Below are positions 1 to 5,892 of a DNA stretch of 11,329 nucleotides, piece by piece; position 1 is the first letter of the stretch, and each line of letters starts with the position of its first letter. A model generated the notes under the pieces. That model was not told where the DNA came from. It ran no database searches and worked only from the letters and a program-made list of their open reading frames with translations. The stretch is from Prevotellaceae bacterium (GTDB taxonomy: Bacteria; Bacteroidota; Bacteroidia; Bacteroidales; Bacteroidaceae), in assembly GCA_022508635.1 (NCBI GenBank), contig JAFLUV010000068.1, positions 1-11,329 of the forward strand, given 5' to 3'. A program made the position numbers and the translations under genes.

Positions 1-46
1 TTAAACATCCACTCGAGTCATCCTAAACATTCACCCGAGTGGGAGG
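1..46. repeat. Imperfect tandem direct repeat at the left window edge
   Basis: Positions 2-18 and 24-40 are two copies of a 17-base unit starting TAAACAT and ending CGAGT, agreeing at 15 of 17 bases with a 22-base period. The first copy contains the palindrome ACTCGAGT. The same stretch can also fold: CCACTCG (9-15) is the inverse complement of CGAGTGG (36-42). No reading frame is evident. The array may continue beyond the window, so copy number is unknown. Confidence 0.55.
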
Positions 47-80
47 AAAAAGGCACTCTGTATTATTAAGCCGAAATTAA

Positions 81-116
81 CAAAATAGGGATATGCCATA
101 TTGACACATCCCTATT
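81..116 (-). terminator. Rho-independent terminator of groES-groEL
   Basis: On the minus strand, about 28 bases after the groEL stop codon, a perfect 9-bp stem forms (84-92 AATAGGGAT against 108-116 ATCCCTATT) around a 15-base loop. A T-rich tract (TTTTGTTAATTT in transcript sense) follows it. Position and shape fit an intrinsic terminator closing the chaperonin operon. Confidence 0.8.
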
Positions 117-144
117 CTTGATTCAGGAAATTCTTTAAGAGGGC

Positions 145-1773
145 TTACATCATGCCACCCATGCCAGGACCACCCATAGGCATTTCGGGTTTATCCTCCT
201 TGATATCGCAGATAACGCACTCGGTGGTAAGGAACATGCCTGCAATGCTGGCAGCGTTCTCCAAAGCAACACGAGTCACCTTAGCCGGATCGATGATGCC
301 TGAAGCCTTCATATTCTCGTACTTATCCACACGGGCATTGTAACCATAGTCACCTTTACCATTACGTACTTCGTTGACGACTACACTGCCTTCTAAACCT
401 GCATTCTCAACGATCTGACGCAGAGGTTCCTCAATGGCACGACGGATAATCTGGATGCCTGTGTTCTCGTCTGCATTGCTGCCTTCAAGCTTTGCGATAG
501 CCTGTTGTGCGCGGATATAGGCAACACCGCCGCCAGGGATGATACCCTCCTCGATAGCAGCACGAGTAGCACACAATGCGTCGTCCACGCGATCTTTCTT
601 TTCCTTCATCTCTACCTCGCTGGGAGCTCCAACGTAGAGCACTGCCACGCCGCCACTGAGTTTAGCAAGACGCTCCTGCAGCTTCTCTTTGTCATAGTCG
701 CTCGTAGTGTTGGCTATCTCATTCTTGATCTGATTGATACGATCTTGGATAAGTTCCTTCTGACCACGACCATTGACGATTGTGGTATTGTCCTTGCTAA
801 TAGTAACCTTGTCGCAGGTACCAAGCATATCAATGGTCGCCTGTTCCAACTTGAGACCAGTATCCTCGCTAATAACAAGACCACCAGTGAGAATAGCAAT
901 ATCCTGCAACATGGCCTTACGACGGTCGCCGAAACCAGGAGCCTTCACGGCGCATATCTTAAGTTGTGTGCGCAGACGGTTCACAACAAGTGTGGTGAGT
1001 GCTTCACTATCCACATCCTCAGCAATGACAAGGAGGGGACGACCGCTCTGTACAGCAGGCTCCAGAATAGGCAGGAAGTCTTTCAGGTTGCTAATTTTCT
1101 TGTCATAGATAAGGATATAGGGGTTTTCCATGACGCACTCCATCTTCTCCGTGTCAGTAACAAAGTAAGAGCTAAGATAGCCACGATCAAACTGCATACC
1201 TTCTACAACACCAATGGTAGTGTCGCGACCCTTTGCCTCTTCAATCGTGATGACGCCGTCCTTACTTACCTTCTGCATAGCGTCAGCCAGCAGCTTACCG
1301 ATTTCGGGGTCATTATTGGCGCTGACGGTAGCAACCTGCTCTATCTTCTGATAGTCAGCAGCTACGGGCTCAGCCTGTGCTTTGATATTCTCGACTACAG
1401 CAGCTACAGCCTTGTCAATACCGCGCTTCAGATCCATTGGGTTAGCACCCGATGCAACGTTCTTCAGACCTTCACGCACAATGGCCTGAGCCAGTACTGT
1501 TGCAGTTGTCGTACCGTCACCGGCATCGTCACCTGTCTTGCTGGCTACGCTCTTAACAAGCTGTGCACCTGCATTCTGGAAAGGATCTGCCAACTCCACT
1601 TCCTTTGCCACCGTAACACCGTCTTTGGTAATCTGAGGTGCACCGAATTTCTTCTCTAAAATAACATTACGACCCTTCGGACCAAGTGTCACCTTTACAG
1701 CATTTGCCAACTGATCCACGCCCTGCTTCATTTGCTCGCGGGCATCTATGTTGAATTTAATGTCTTTTGCCAT
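145..1773 (-). CDS. groL: 60-kDa chaperonin GroEL
   Basis: This is the ATP-driven folding chaperonin, which forms double heptameric rings in the cytosol and works with the GroES lid. The 542-residue length is normal for the family. The N-terminus MAKDIKFN and LGPKGRNVILE (about 30-40) are typical. The nucleotide loop GDGTTT is at 85-90, and the segment with the ATPase aspartate (VDDALCATRAAIEEG, then PGGG) lies near residue 400. The C-terminus is the usual Gly/Met-rich tail ending GGPGMGGMM. It starts at an ATG 50 bases after the groES stop, with no promoter seen between, so the two are surely co-transcribed. A terminator follows at 81-116. The reading frame is intact and no key segment is missing. 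Identification is certain at family level. Confidence 0.99.
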   Translation of the reverse strand: MAKDIKFNIDAREQMKQGVDQLANAVKVTLGPKGRNVILEKKFGAPQITKDGVTVAKEVELADPFQNAGAQLVKSVASKTGDDAGDGTTTATVLAQAIVREGLKNVASGANPMDLKRGIDKAVAAVVENIKAQAEPVAADYQKIEQVATVSANNDPEIGKLLADAMQKVSKDGVITIEEAKGRDTTIGVVEGMQFDRGYLSSYFVTDTEKMECVMENPYILIYDKKISNLKDFLPILEPAVQSGRPLLVIAEDVDSEALTTLVVNRLRTQLKICAVKAPGFGDRRKAMLQDIAILTGGLVISEDTGLKLEQATIDMLGTCDKVTISKDNTTIVNGRGQKELIQDRINQIKNEIANTTSDYDKEKLQERLAKLSGGVAVLYVGAPSEVEMKEKKDRVDDALCATRAAIEEGIIPGGGVAYIRAQQAIAKLEGSNADENTGIQIIRRAIEEPLRQIVENAGLEGSVVVNEVRNGKGDYGYNARVDKYENMKASGIIDPAKVTRVALENAASIAGMFLTTECVICDIKEDKPEMPMGGPGMGGMM

Positions 1774-1823
1774 GATTCTAATCTTTTAGCATTATTTCGT
1801 TACTACGTTATTTTGAGGTTCTC

Positions 1824-2096
1824 TTATCCCAAGATAGCCACTACATCACTCTGGCGCATAATGAGGAACTTCGTTCCATCCAACTCAAGCTCCGTGCCAG
1901 CATATTTGCCATAGAGCACTTGGTCGCCCACCTTGAGAACCATTTCCTCGTCCTTCGTTCCGCCGCCAACGGCTACTATCGTGCCTTTCAGGGGCTTCTC
2001 TTTTGCAGTATCAGGGATGATGATGCCGCCTACTGTCTTCGTCTCTGCAGCTGCGGGCTCAATGAGCACGCGGTCTGCTAATGGTTTTACGTTCAT
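1824..2096 (-). CDS. groS: 10-kDa co-chaperonin GroES
   Basis: GroES is the heptameric lid that caps the GroEL folding chamber. The chosen start gives a 90-residue protein beginning MNVKPLADRVL, the canonical family N-terminus. The mobile-loop region AAAETKTVGGIIIPDTAKEKP is at about 15-35, and the protein ends with the usual IMRQSDVVAIL stretch. The open frame extends ten codons further upstream to an ATG at 2126. That extension (MFNQTNTIDI) is not expected in GroES and would reach almost to the -10 box, so I reject it. The gene leads the groES-groEL operon and follows a putative promoter at 2135-2163 and a cluster of TGTCA/TGACA motifs at 2169-2203. The frame is intact. Family assignment is certain and the start nearly so. 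Confidence 0.98.
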   Translation of the reverse strand: MNVKPLADRVLIEPAAAETKTVGGIIIPDTAKEKPLKGTIVAVGGGTKDEEMVLKVGDQVLYGKYAGTELELDGTKFLIMRQSDVVAILG

Positions 2097-2134
2097 TATA
2101 TCAATTGTGTTAGTTTGGTTAAACATCTGCCTAC

Positions 2135-2163
2135 ATTATACAAAGTGCGTGCCAAAACGGCAA
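2135..2163 (-). promoter_or_regulatory. Candidate groES-groEL promoter
   Basis: In transcript sense there is TTGCCG (2158-2163), a 17-base spacer, then a perfect TATAAT (2135-2140). This is a sigma70-type arrangement rather than the Bacteroidota TTTG/TAnnTTTG type. Overlapping it is TGGCACG-N4-TTGTA (2139-2154), which matches the sigma54 -24/-12 consensus TGGCACG-N4-TTGCA except for T in place of C at the -12 GC. Transcription would begin near 2128, giving a leader of about 30 bases. No CIRCE (HrcA operator) is visible. Confidence 0.5.
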
Positions 2164-2168
2164 GGAGC

Positions 2169-2203
2169 TGTCATTTTACTGACACGACTGACAAAACATG
2201 TCA
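2169..2203. promoter_or_regulatory. Cluster of four TGTCA/TGACA pentamers upstream of groES promoter
   Basis: On the plus strand TGTCA lies at 2169-2173 and 2199-2203, and TGACA at 2180-2184 and 2189-2193. Centres are 11, 9 and 10 bases apart, close to one helical turn each. The outer pairs form inverted repeats, and the middle two sit in a direct repeat (ACTGACA twice, 9 bases apart). The cluster ends about 6 bases upstream of the -35-like element, where an activator or repressor could bind. The binding protein is unknown. Confidence 0.4.
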
Positions 2204-2229
2204 ATATCGCCTTTCATGTCTTTGCAGTA

Positions 2230-4806
2230 TTATTGTACCTTCTTTGCCCTTCGTACCCAGACGACAAACAAGGCGACAAACATCAGCGTAAGCACAGCCA
2301 AGGCAACGTAAGCTATTGTCTCAGTAATATGCACTGTGCGAGGATCGAAACTCATGACAACCTCGTGCTCTCCAGCAGGCACCTTGATAGCACGCAACAC
2401 ATAGTTGGCACGGGCGATGTCAGTCTGTTTACCATCTATAGTACAGGTCCAGCCAGGATAGTATATCTCACTCAGGACGACTACCCCGCCCCGTTGACTG
2501 CAAACTTTATAGGTGAGACGATTGGCTTCGTAGTCAGTAAGCTCCACCACTGCCGTAGAGTCAGGCTGTAAAACAGCACCATCCAGAACCTTGGCAAACC
2601 TTTTATCTACAATAGCTATACGCCTGAGATCTGCACTATGCAGGGCAGCCAGCTCAGCATCTGCATCGGAAACATAGTCAATGCCGCTCACGAACCACCC
2701 GTTACCCATGGCCCAAGGATTTCGCACAGACACCTTTGCACCATCCTTCGCACCCAAAATCACATACTTCGTATTAAGCATATTGAGGACAGGGAAGAGG
2801 CTGTCGCCCCGGCAATTGTCCAAATAACCTTCGCCCTCAACGGCAGCCCGCTGGATACGTCCCATCTCATCCTGCAAATGCTCCTCGATAAGTTCCTGAT
2901 AGCGGCGTAGCTTGGCAGCATGATAACCACCGATACTCTTATGATGAAAAGAGGTGGAGTTGTCGTTGAAGGTACTCACGGTCAGATTCAACACACGGTA
3001 ATAGGTGTCGGGGTCCTGACAGATGATGCGGTCGGCCTCGCTCTGCGGGAAAGCCTGCTCGTTCGTGCGTGGACGGGTGAACATTGCATCGTTCAGGTAA
3101 CGCTTGTTAATACCCCACATATCCACAAGACAAAGTACAATGATGGCGGCCACCAGAGGCGTACTCCTCAGTTTGCCGGCACGGAAAACCAGCAGTAGAA
3201 CTGTGCCGATAGCTACGACAATGAAACTACGCAAGGCATCGGCTGTAAACATGGCACAACGCATCTCGCTCATGTTCGCAAGTATCTGACCCGCCATTTC
3301 CTGCGGGATATATCCTGCGCTGACGTACTGCTGCATGTACATGCGGTCGGAAGAAGACAGGTAATCACCGAAGAAAAGATCCGGCATGATCCAGAAAAGT
3401 AGTGCCATACCGCCTGTCAGGGCAAAGGATATAGTTATATAATGTACACGCGGGAAACTGCCCTCTCTGCCACGCAAGCACTCGGGATTATCTATCACCT
3501 TCTTCAGTGCCAGAACAGCCAATAGGGGGATCGTGAACTCAGCAATTACGAGGATAGAAGCCACAGTACGGAATTTGTCGTACATGGGCACATAGTCCAG
3601 GAAGAAATCGGTAAAGGGCATGAAGTTCTTGCCCCATGAAAGCAGAACGCTAAGCACCGTAGCAGCCAGCAGACACCACTTCATAGGGCCTTTCACAATG
3701 AAGAGCCCGAGGAAGAAAAGCATCAGCACAAAAGCACCGACGTACACTGGGCCACTTGTTCCGGGCTGCTCGCCCCAGTATTGGGTAAAGCCACGATAGA
3801 TGGGGGCAAAGGTTCTGTTGGCATGTTTCATAGCTGTTTCGTTGTCGGAGAGCAACTGACTGGCACCACCCTTCGTGTTGGGCACGAGCAGTGTCCATGT
3901 TTCACCGATGCCATAGCTCCACATTGTAATATAGCTACGCTCCAAGCCCCCATCTGTCTGATCGGCAGGATCCTTGGTTTTTTGCGTCAATTCGCTCTTG
4001 CCACGCATGCTCTCCTTGCTATATTCCCAAGTGTGGTAAAGGTTACTCAGGTTGATGCAGACACCCAACATTGCACCGATAGCAAAGCAGCAGGTCGCAC
4101 GAAGCCATTGCATGAAAGTCTTACTGCGCAGCGCCTCGATGAGGTAAGCAAGCGACATCAGTCCAATAACAAAAAGGAAATAGTACGTCATTTGCACATG
4201 ATTACTGAGCACCTGCATAGCCATAAAGATGCCTGTCACCACAATGCCCGCCATATAACGCCCCCGGTAACAAAGTACCATGCCACCGATGGTCGGGGGG
4301 ATAAAGCTCAGTGTCAGGAGCTTCCAGATATGACCTGCCTGTATGATAATGAAATAGTAGCTGCTAAAGGCCCAGATCACCGCACCGAGAGCCGCCAGCC
4401 AGGTGCGGAAGTCAAAGGCACGGAGCATGATATAGAAGCCCAGCAGCATCATAAAAACGTAGGCGGCATAGGCAGAAAGCCCTGATAAACCAAGCTGATA
4501 GACGCTCTCCATCCGACTCAAGGTGTCGGTACTGGGATAGCTGGGACTCATCTGATAGGTTGGCATACCGCCAAAAAGAGTGTTCGTCCAGCGCGTCCGT
4601 TCACCGTTATGCGTGGCACGATAGTGCTCCATCTCTACACCACTACCGACGGCACCGCTATGGTCATGCCCCGTCAGGACAAGCCCGTCGCGAATCGGAA
4701 CGATGAAATACAGGACACTGACGGCCACAAAGAACAACACGGCCAGCACGTCGGGAAAAAGGAGACGCCATTTCCCTTTTGGGGAGAAAGCATTTTCTTG
4801 TTTCAT
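2230..4806 (-). CDS. YfhO-family multispanning membrane protein
   Basis: This 858-residue integral membrane protein matches the YfhO family as I know it from Bacteroidota. A first membrane helix (about 18-37) is followed by a short outer loop containing GHDHSGAVGSG and GGMPTYQMSP. Many further hydrophobic helices run from about 110 to 565. Family-like landmarks are WGEQPGTSGPVYVGA (344-358) and MYDKFRTVASILVIAEF (408-424). A soluble, presumably periplasmic, region covers about 570-825, and a last helix (about 829-851) ends in a basic tail (VRRAKKVQ). In Gram-positive bacteria YfhO proteins take part in glycosylating lipoteichoic acid; Bacteroidota lack that polymer, so the substrate here is unknown and a role in envelope sugar transfer is only inference. 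It starts at an ATG and stands alone: the rpsO terminator lies upstream and the groES promoter region follows. I found no clear promoter box for it. Confidence 0.88.
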   Translation of the reverse strand: MKQENAFSPKGKWRLLFPDVLAVLFFVAVSVLYFIVPIRDGLVLTGHDHSGAVGSGVEMEHYRATHNGERTRWTNTLFGGMPTYQMSPSYPSTDTLSRMESVYQLGLSGLSAYAAYVFMMLLGFYIMLRAFDFRTWLAALGAVIWAFSSYYFIIIQAGHIWKLLTLSFIPPTIGGMVLCYRGRYMAGIVVTGIFMAMQVLSNHVQMTYYFLFVIGLMSLAYLIEALRSKTFMQWLRATCCFAIGAMLGVCINLSNLYHTWEYSKESMRGKSELTQKTKDPADQTDGGLERSYITMWSYGIGETWTLLVPNTKGGASQLLSDNETAMKHANRTFAPIYRGFTQYWGEQPGTSGPVYVGAFVLMLFFLGLFIVKGPMKWCLLAATVLSVLLSWGKNFMPFTDFFLDYVPMYDKFRTVASILVIAEFTIPLLAVLALKKVIDNPECLRGREGSFPRVHYITISFALTGGMALLFWIMPDLFFGDYLSSSDRMYMQQYVSAGYIPQEMAGQILANMSEMRCAMFTADALRSFIVVAIGTVLLLVFRAGKLRSTPLVAAIIVLCLVDMWGINKRYLNDAMFTRPRTNEQAFPQSEADRIICQDPDTYYRVLNLTVSTFNDNSTSFHHKSIGGYHAAKLRRYQELIEEHLQDEMGRIQRAAVEGEGYLDNCRGDSLFPVLNMLNTKYVILGAKDGAKVSVRNPWAMGNGWFVSGIDYVSDADAELAALHSADLRRIAIVDKRFAKVLDGAVLQPDSTAVVELTDYEANRLTYKVCSQRGGVVVLSEIYYPGWTCTIDGKQTDIARANYVLRAIKVPAGEHEVVMSFDPRTVHITETIAYVALAVLTLMFVALFVVWVRRAKKVQ

Positions 4807-4865
4807 AATTCAATTCTATACTTTATGTCTTTCTCTGTTACTTGCACATAATATCTGACAGAACT

Positions 4866-4913
4866 AAAAAAGCCCACCTTCGTTCTCCCCTAAAGAGGGA
4901 GTTAAAGGGGGCT
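4866..4913 (-). terminator. Strong nested-hairpin terminator after rpsO
   Basis: In transcript sense AGCCCCCTT (from 4905-4913) pairs with AAGGTGGGCT (from 4871-4880), giving nine pairs with one bulged base. Six T residues follow directly (4866-4871 on the opposite strand). Nested inside is a second hairpin, CTCCC against GGGAG (4885-4901 region). Shape and position, about 45 bases past the rpsO stop, fit an intrinsic terminator that separates rpsO from the YfhO-family gene. Confidence 0.75.
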
Positions 4914-4920
4914 GTGTTCT

Positions 4921-4937
4921 CTCCCTCGAAAAGGGAG
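4921..4937. repeat. Second small hairpin in the rpsO/yfhO-like gap
   Basis: CTCCCT (4921-4926) and AGGGAG (4932-4937) are perfect inverse complements around the loop CGAAA. Together with the terminator just beyond, this makes a stretch of repeated CTCCC/GGGAG runs of the sort found as dispersed intergenic repeats in Bacteroidota genomes. Whether it is dispersed here cannot be seen from one window. Confidence 0.45.
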
Positions 4938-4958
4938 TCAGAAAGAATCCGCTTATTT

Positions 4959-5228
4959 TTACTTACGCAGGCCGAGAGCCTTGATGATAGCACGATAGCG
5001 ATTGATGTCGCGTGACTTCAAATAGTTAAGCAGGGCACGACGCTTACCAACCAAACCTGTCAAGGCACGCTCGGTGCTGTGATCCTTGCGGTTTTTCTTC
5101 ATGTGCTCAGTCAGGTGAGCAATGCGATAACTGAACAGAGCAATTTGGCTCTCTGCGCTACCCGTGTCGGTAGTACTCTGGCCATATTTGCCAAAAATCT
5201 CTTCTTTCTTAGCTGAATCTAAGTACAT
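4959..5228 (-). CDS. rpsO: 30S ribosomal protein S15
   Basis: S15 is a primary-binding small-subunit protein that binds 16S rRNA at the helix 20/21/22 junction and contributes to an intersubunit bridge. The 89-residue length equals the usual family length. The family core LTEHMKKNRKDHSTERAL (39-56) is intact, including His42, Asp49, His50 and Ser51, where the rRNA-contacting residues lie. The helix LVGKRRALLNYLK and the basic end ALGLRK follow. The ATG start at 5228 gives MYLDSAKKEEI. The gene has its own Bacteroidota promoter (5303-5335), a leader of about 70 bases with a hairpin (5264-5286), and a strong terminator after it, so it is probably transcribed alone. In E. coli S15 represses its own mRNA; a similar loop here is possible but inferred. 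Confidence 0.99.
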   Translation of the reverse strand: MYLDSAKKEEIFGKYGQSTTDTGSAESQIALFSYRIAHLTEHMKKNRKDHSTERALTGLVGKRRALLNYLKSRDINRYRAIIKALGLRK

Positions 5229-5263
5229 AATTGTTTATGATATGTGTTAAACTTGTTTGTCGG

Positions 5264-5286
5264 ACAGCACCTCTCGTCGGCACTGT
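5264..5286 (-). promoter_or_regulatory. rpsO leader hairpin, candidate S15 autoregulatory site
   Basis: In transcript sense ACAGUGCC pairs with GGUGCUGU (8 pairs, two of them tandem G-U wobbles next to C-G pairs) around the seven-base loop GACGAGA. It lies in the rpsO leader, about 35 bases before the start codon. S15 is known to recognise G-U/G-C pairs in 16S rRNA and in some rpsO leaders. Assigning that role here is inference from one sequence. Confidence 0.35.
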
Positions 5287-5302
5287 TTCGCAAATGCGGG
5301 TG

Positions 5303-5335
5303 CAAAGTTACAACAAAAAATTGAGAATCAACAAA
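5303..5335 (-). promoter_or_regulatory. Bacteroidota-type promoter of rpsO
   Basis: In transcript sense TTTG (5332-5335), a 21-base spacer, then TAACTTTG (5303-5310) match the Bacteroides housekeeping consensus TTTG-N19-21-TAnnTTTG exactly. Transcription would start a few bases after the box, near 5297, leaving a leader of about 70 bases before the rpsO ATG. Confidence 0.75.
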
Positions 5336-5359
5336 GGAAAGCATAATTTTCTTTCTTTG
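5332..5359 (-). terminator. Possible weak terminator hairpin after folK
   Basis: In transcript sense CAAAGAAAG (5351-5359) pairs with CTTTCCTTTG (5332-5341), nine pairs with one bulged C around a nine-base loop. It starts about 35 bases past the folK stop. The stem is AT-rich, and the T-run (5315-5320) lies 11 bases beyond rather than directly adjacent, so termination would be inefficient. It overlaps the TTTG box of the rpsO promoter. Confidence 0.3.
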
Positions 5360-5394
5360 ACCTGCCATTTTCCCCGTCATCGCACATAAGAGCA

Positions 5395-5892
5395 TTATTC
5401 GGATGGCTTCTTTATGCGACGGATAAAGCCATTTTGGACGACGATGCTTTCACCCTCTCCAAGTATTTCCCGCAGGGGAATCATCACGAAGTCACGATCC
5501 ATCATACGGGGATGCGGCAAAGTAAGTGCAGGAGAGACAAGATGGAGGTTGCCATAGAGTAGAAGGTCTATGTCGATGGGACGATCGTGATAGATACCAT
5601 CCTTTGACTTTATCTTTCGCCCCAGTTCACACTCAATCTGTTGCGTTGCCTCAAGACACTGCATGGGCGTAAGTTTTGTCCGCACCATACATGCGGTATT
5701 GAGAAAAGGATGTTCGCTTTGAAACCCCCAAGGCTCCGTCTCGATGAATGAAGAAACACGCTGCATCGTGCCGATACGTTCGCCTATAAGCGTAATGGCA
5801 CGATGCAGCATTTGTTCCCTGTTGCCAAGATTAGATCCGAGCGACAAAAACAACTCTTCCCCGTGGGAAGTCGGGAGAGGACTATCAGTCAT
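5395..5892 (-). CDS. folK: 2-amino-4-hydroxy-6-hydroxymethyldihydropteridine pyrophosphokinase (HPPK)
   Basis: FolK transfers pyrophosphate from ATP to 6-hydroxymethyl-7,8-dihydropterin, the step before dihydropteroate synthase in folate synthesis. The 165-residue protein has the family landmarks in order: SLGSNLGNR (17-25), TEPWGFQSEHPFLNTA (52-67), the metal/ATP signature DRPIDIDLLLYG (103-114) with its aspartates, and LPHPRMMDRDFVMIPL (125-140). The start codon at 5892 overlaps the queA stop (ATGACTGA), which suggests translational coupling and fixes the start well, although the first dozen residues are not conserved. It is the last gene of the miaB-to-folK run. The rpsO promoter follows about 60 bases after the stop, with only a weak hairpin between. 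Confidence 0.97.
   Translation of the reverse strand: MTDSPLPTSHGEELFLSLGSNLGNREQMLHRAITLIGERIGTMQRVSSFIETEPWGFQSEHPFLNTACMVRTKLTPMQCLEATQQIECELGRKIKSKDGIYHDRPIDIDLLLYGNLHLVSPALTLPHPRMMDRDFVMIPLREILGEGESIVVQNGFIRRIKKPSE

Noticed and set aside
1..46. CRISPR array or insertion-sequence end at the left edge
   Set aside because: Two 17-base units with a 5-base gap are far too closely spaced for CRISPR spacers, and no transposase or terminal inverted repeat is visible.
505..1659. Plus-strand open frame (384 codons) opposite groEL
   Set aside because: It is a shadow of the highly conserved groEL coding strand. The product has no family resemblance and a Cys/Leu-rich composition typical of antisense frames.
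2097..2126. Ten-codon N-terminal extension of GroES from an upstream ATG
   Set aside because: GroES proteins begin at MNVKPLADRVL, and the upstream ATG would lie at the predicted transcription start, leaving almost no leader.
2139..2154. A confident sigma54 promoter call for groES
   Set aside because: The near-invariant GC of the -12 element is GT here, and a good sigma70-type layout covers the same bases, so I list it only as a question.
2097..2229. CIRCE/HrcA operator ahead of groES
   Set aside because: No TTAGCACTC-N9-GAGTGCTAA or close relative is present; the inverted repeats seen are a different TGTCA motif.
3781..4485. Plus-strand open frame (234 codons) opposite the YfhO-family gene
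   Set aside because: Antisense to a well-supported membrane protein. The His/Thr/Gln-rich product is what reverse-complemented hydrophobic codons give.
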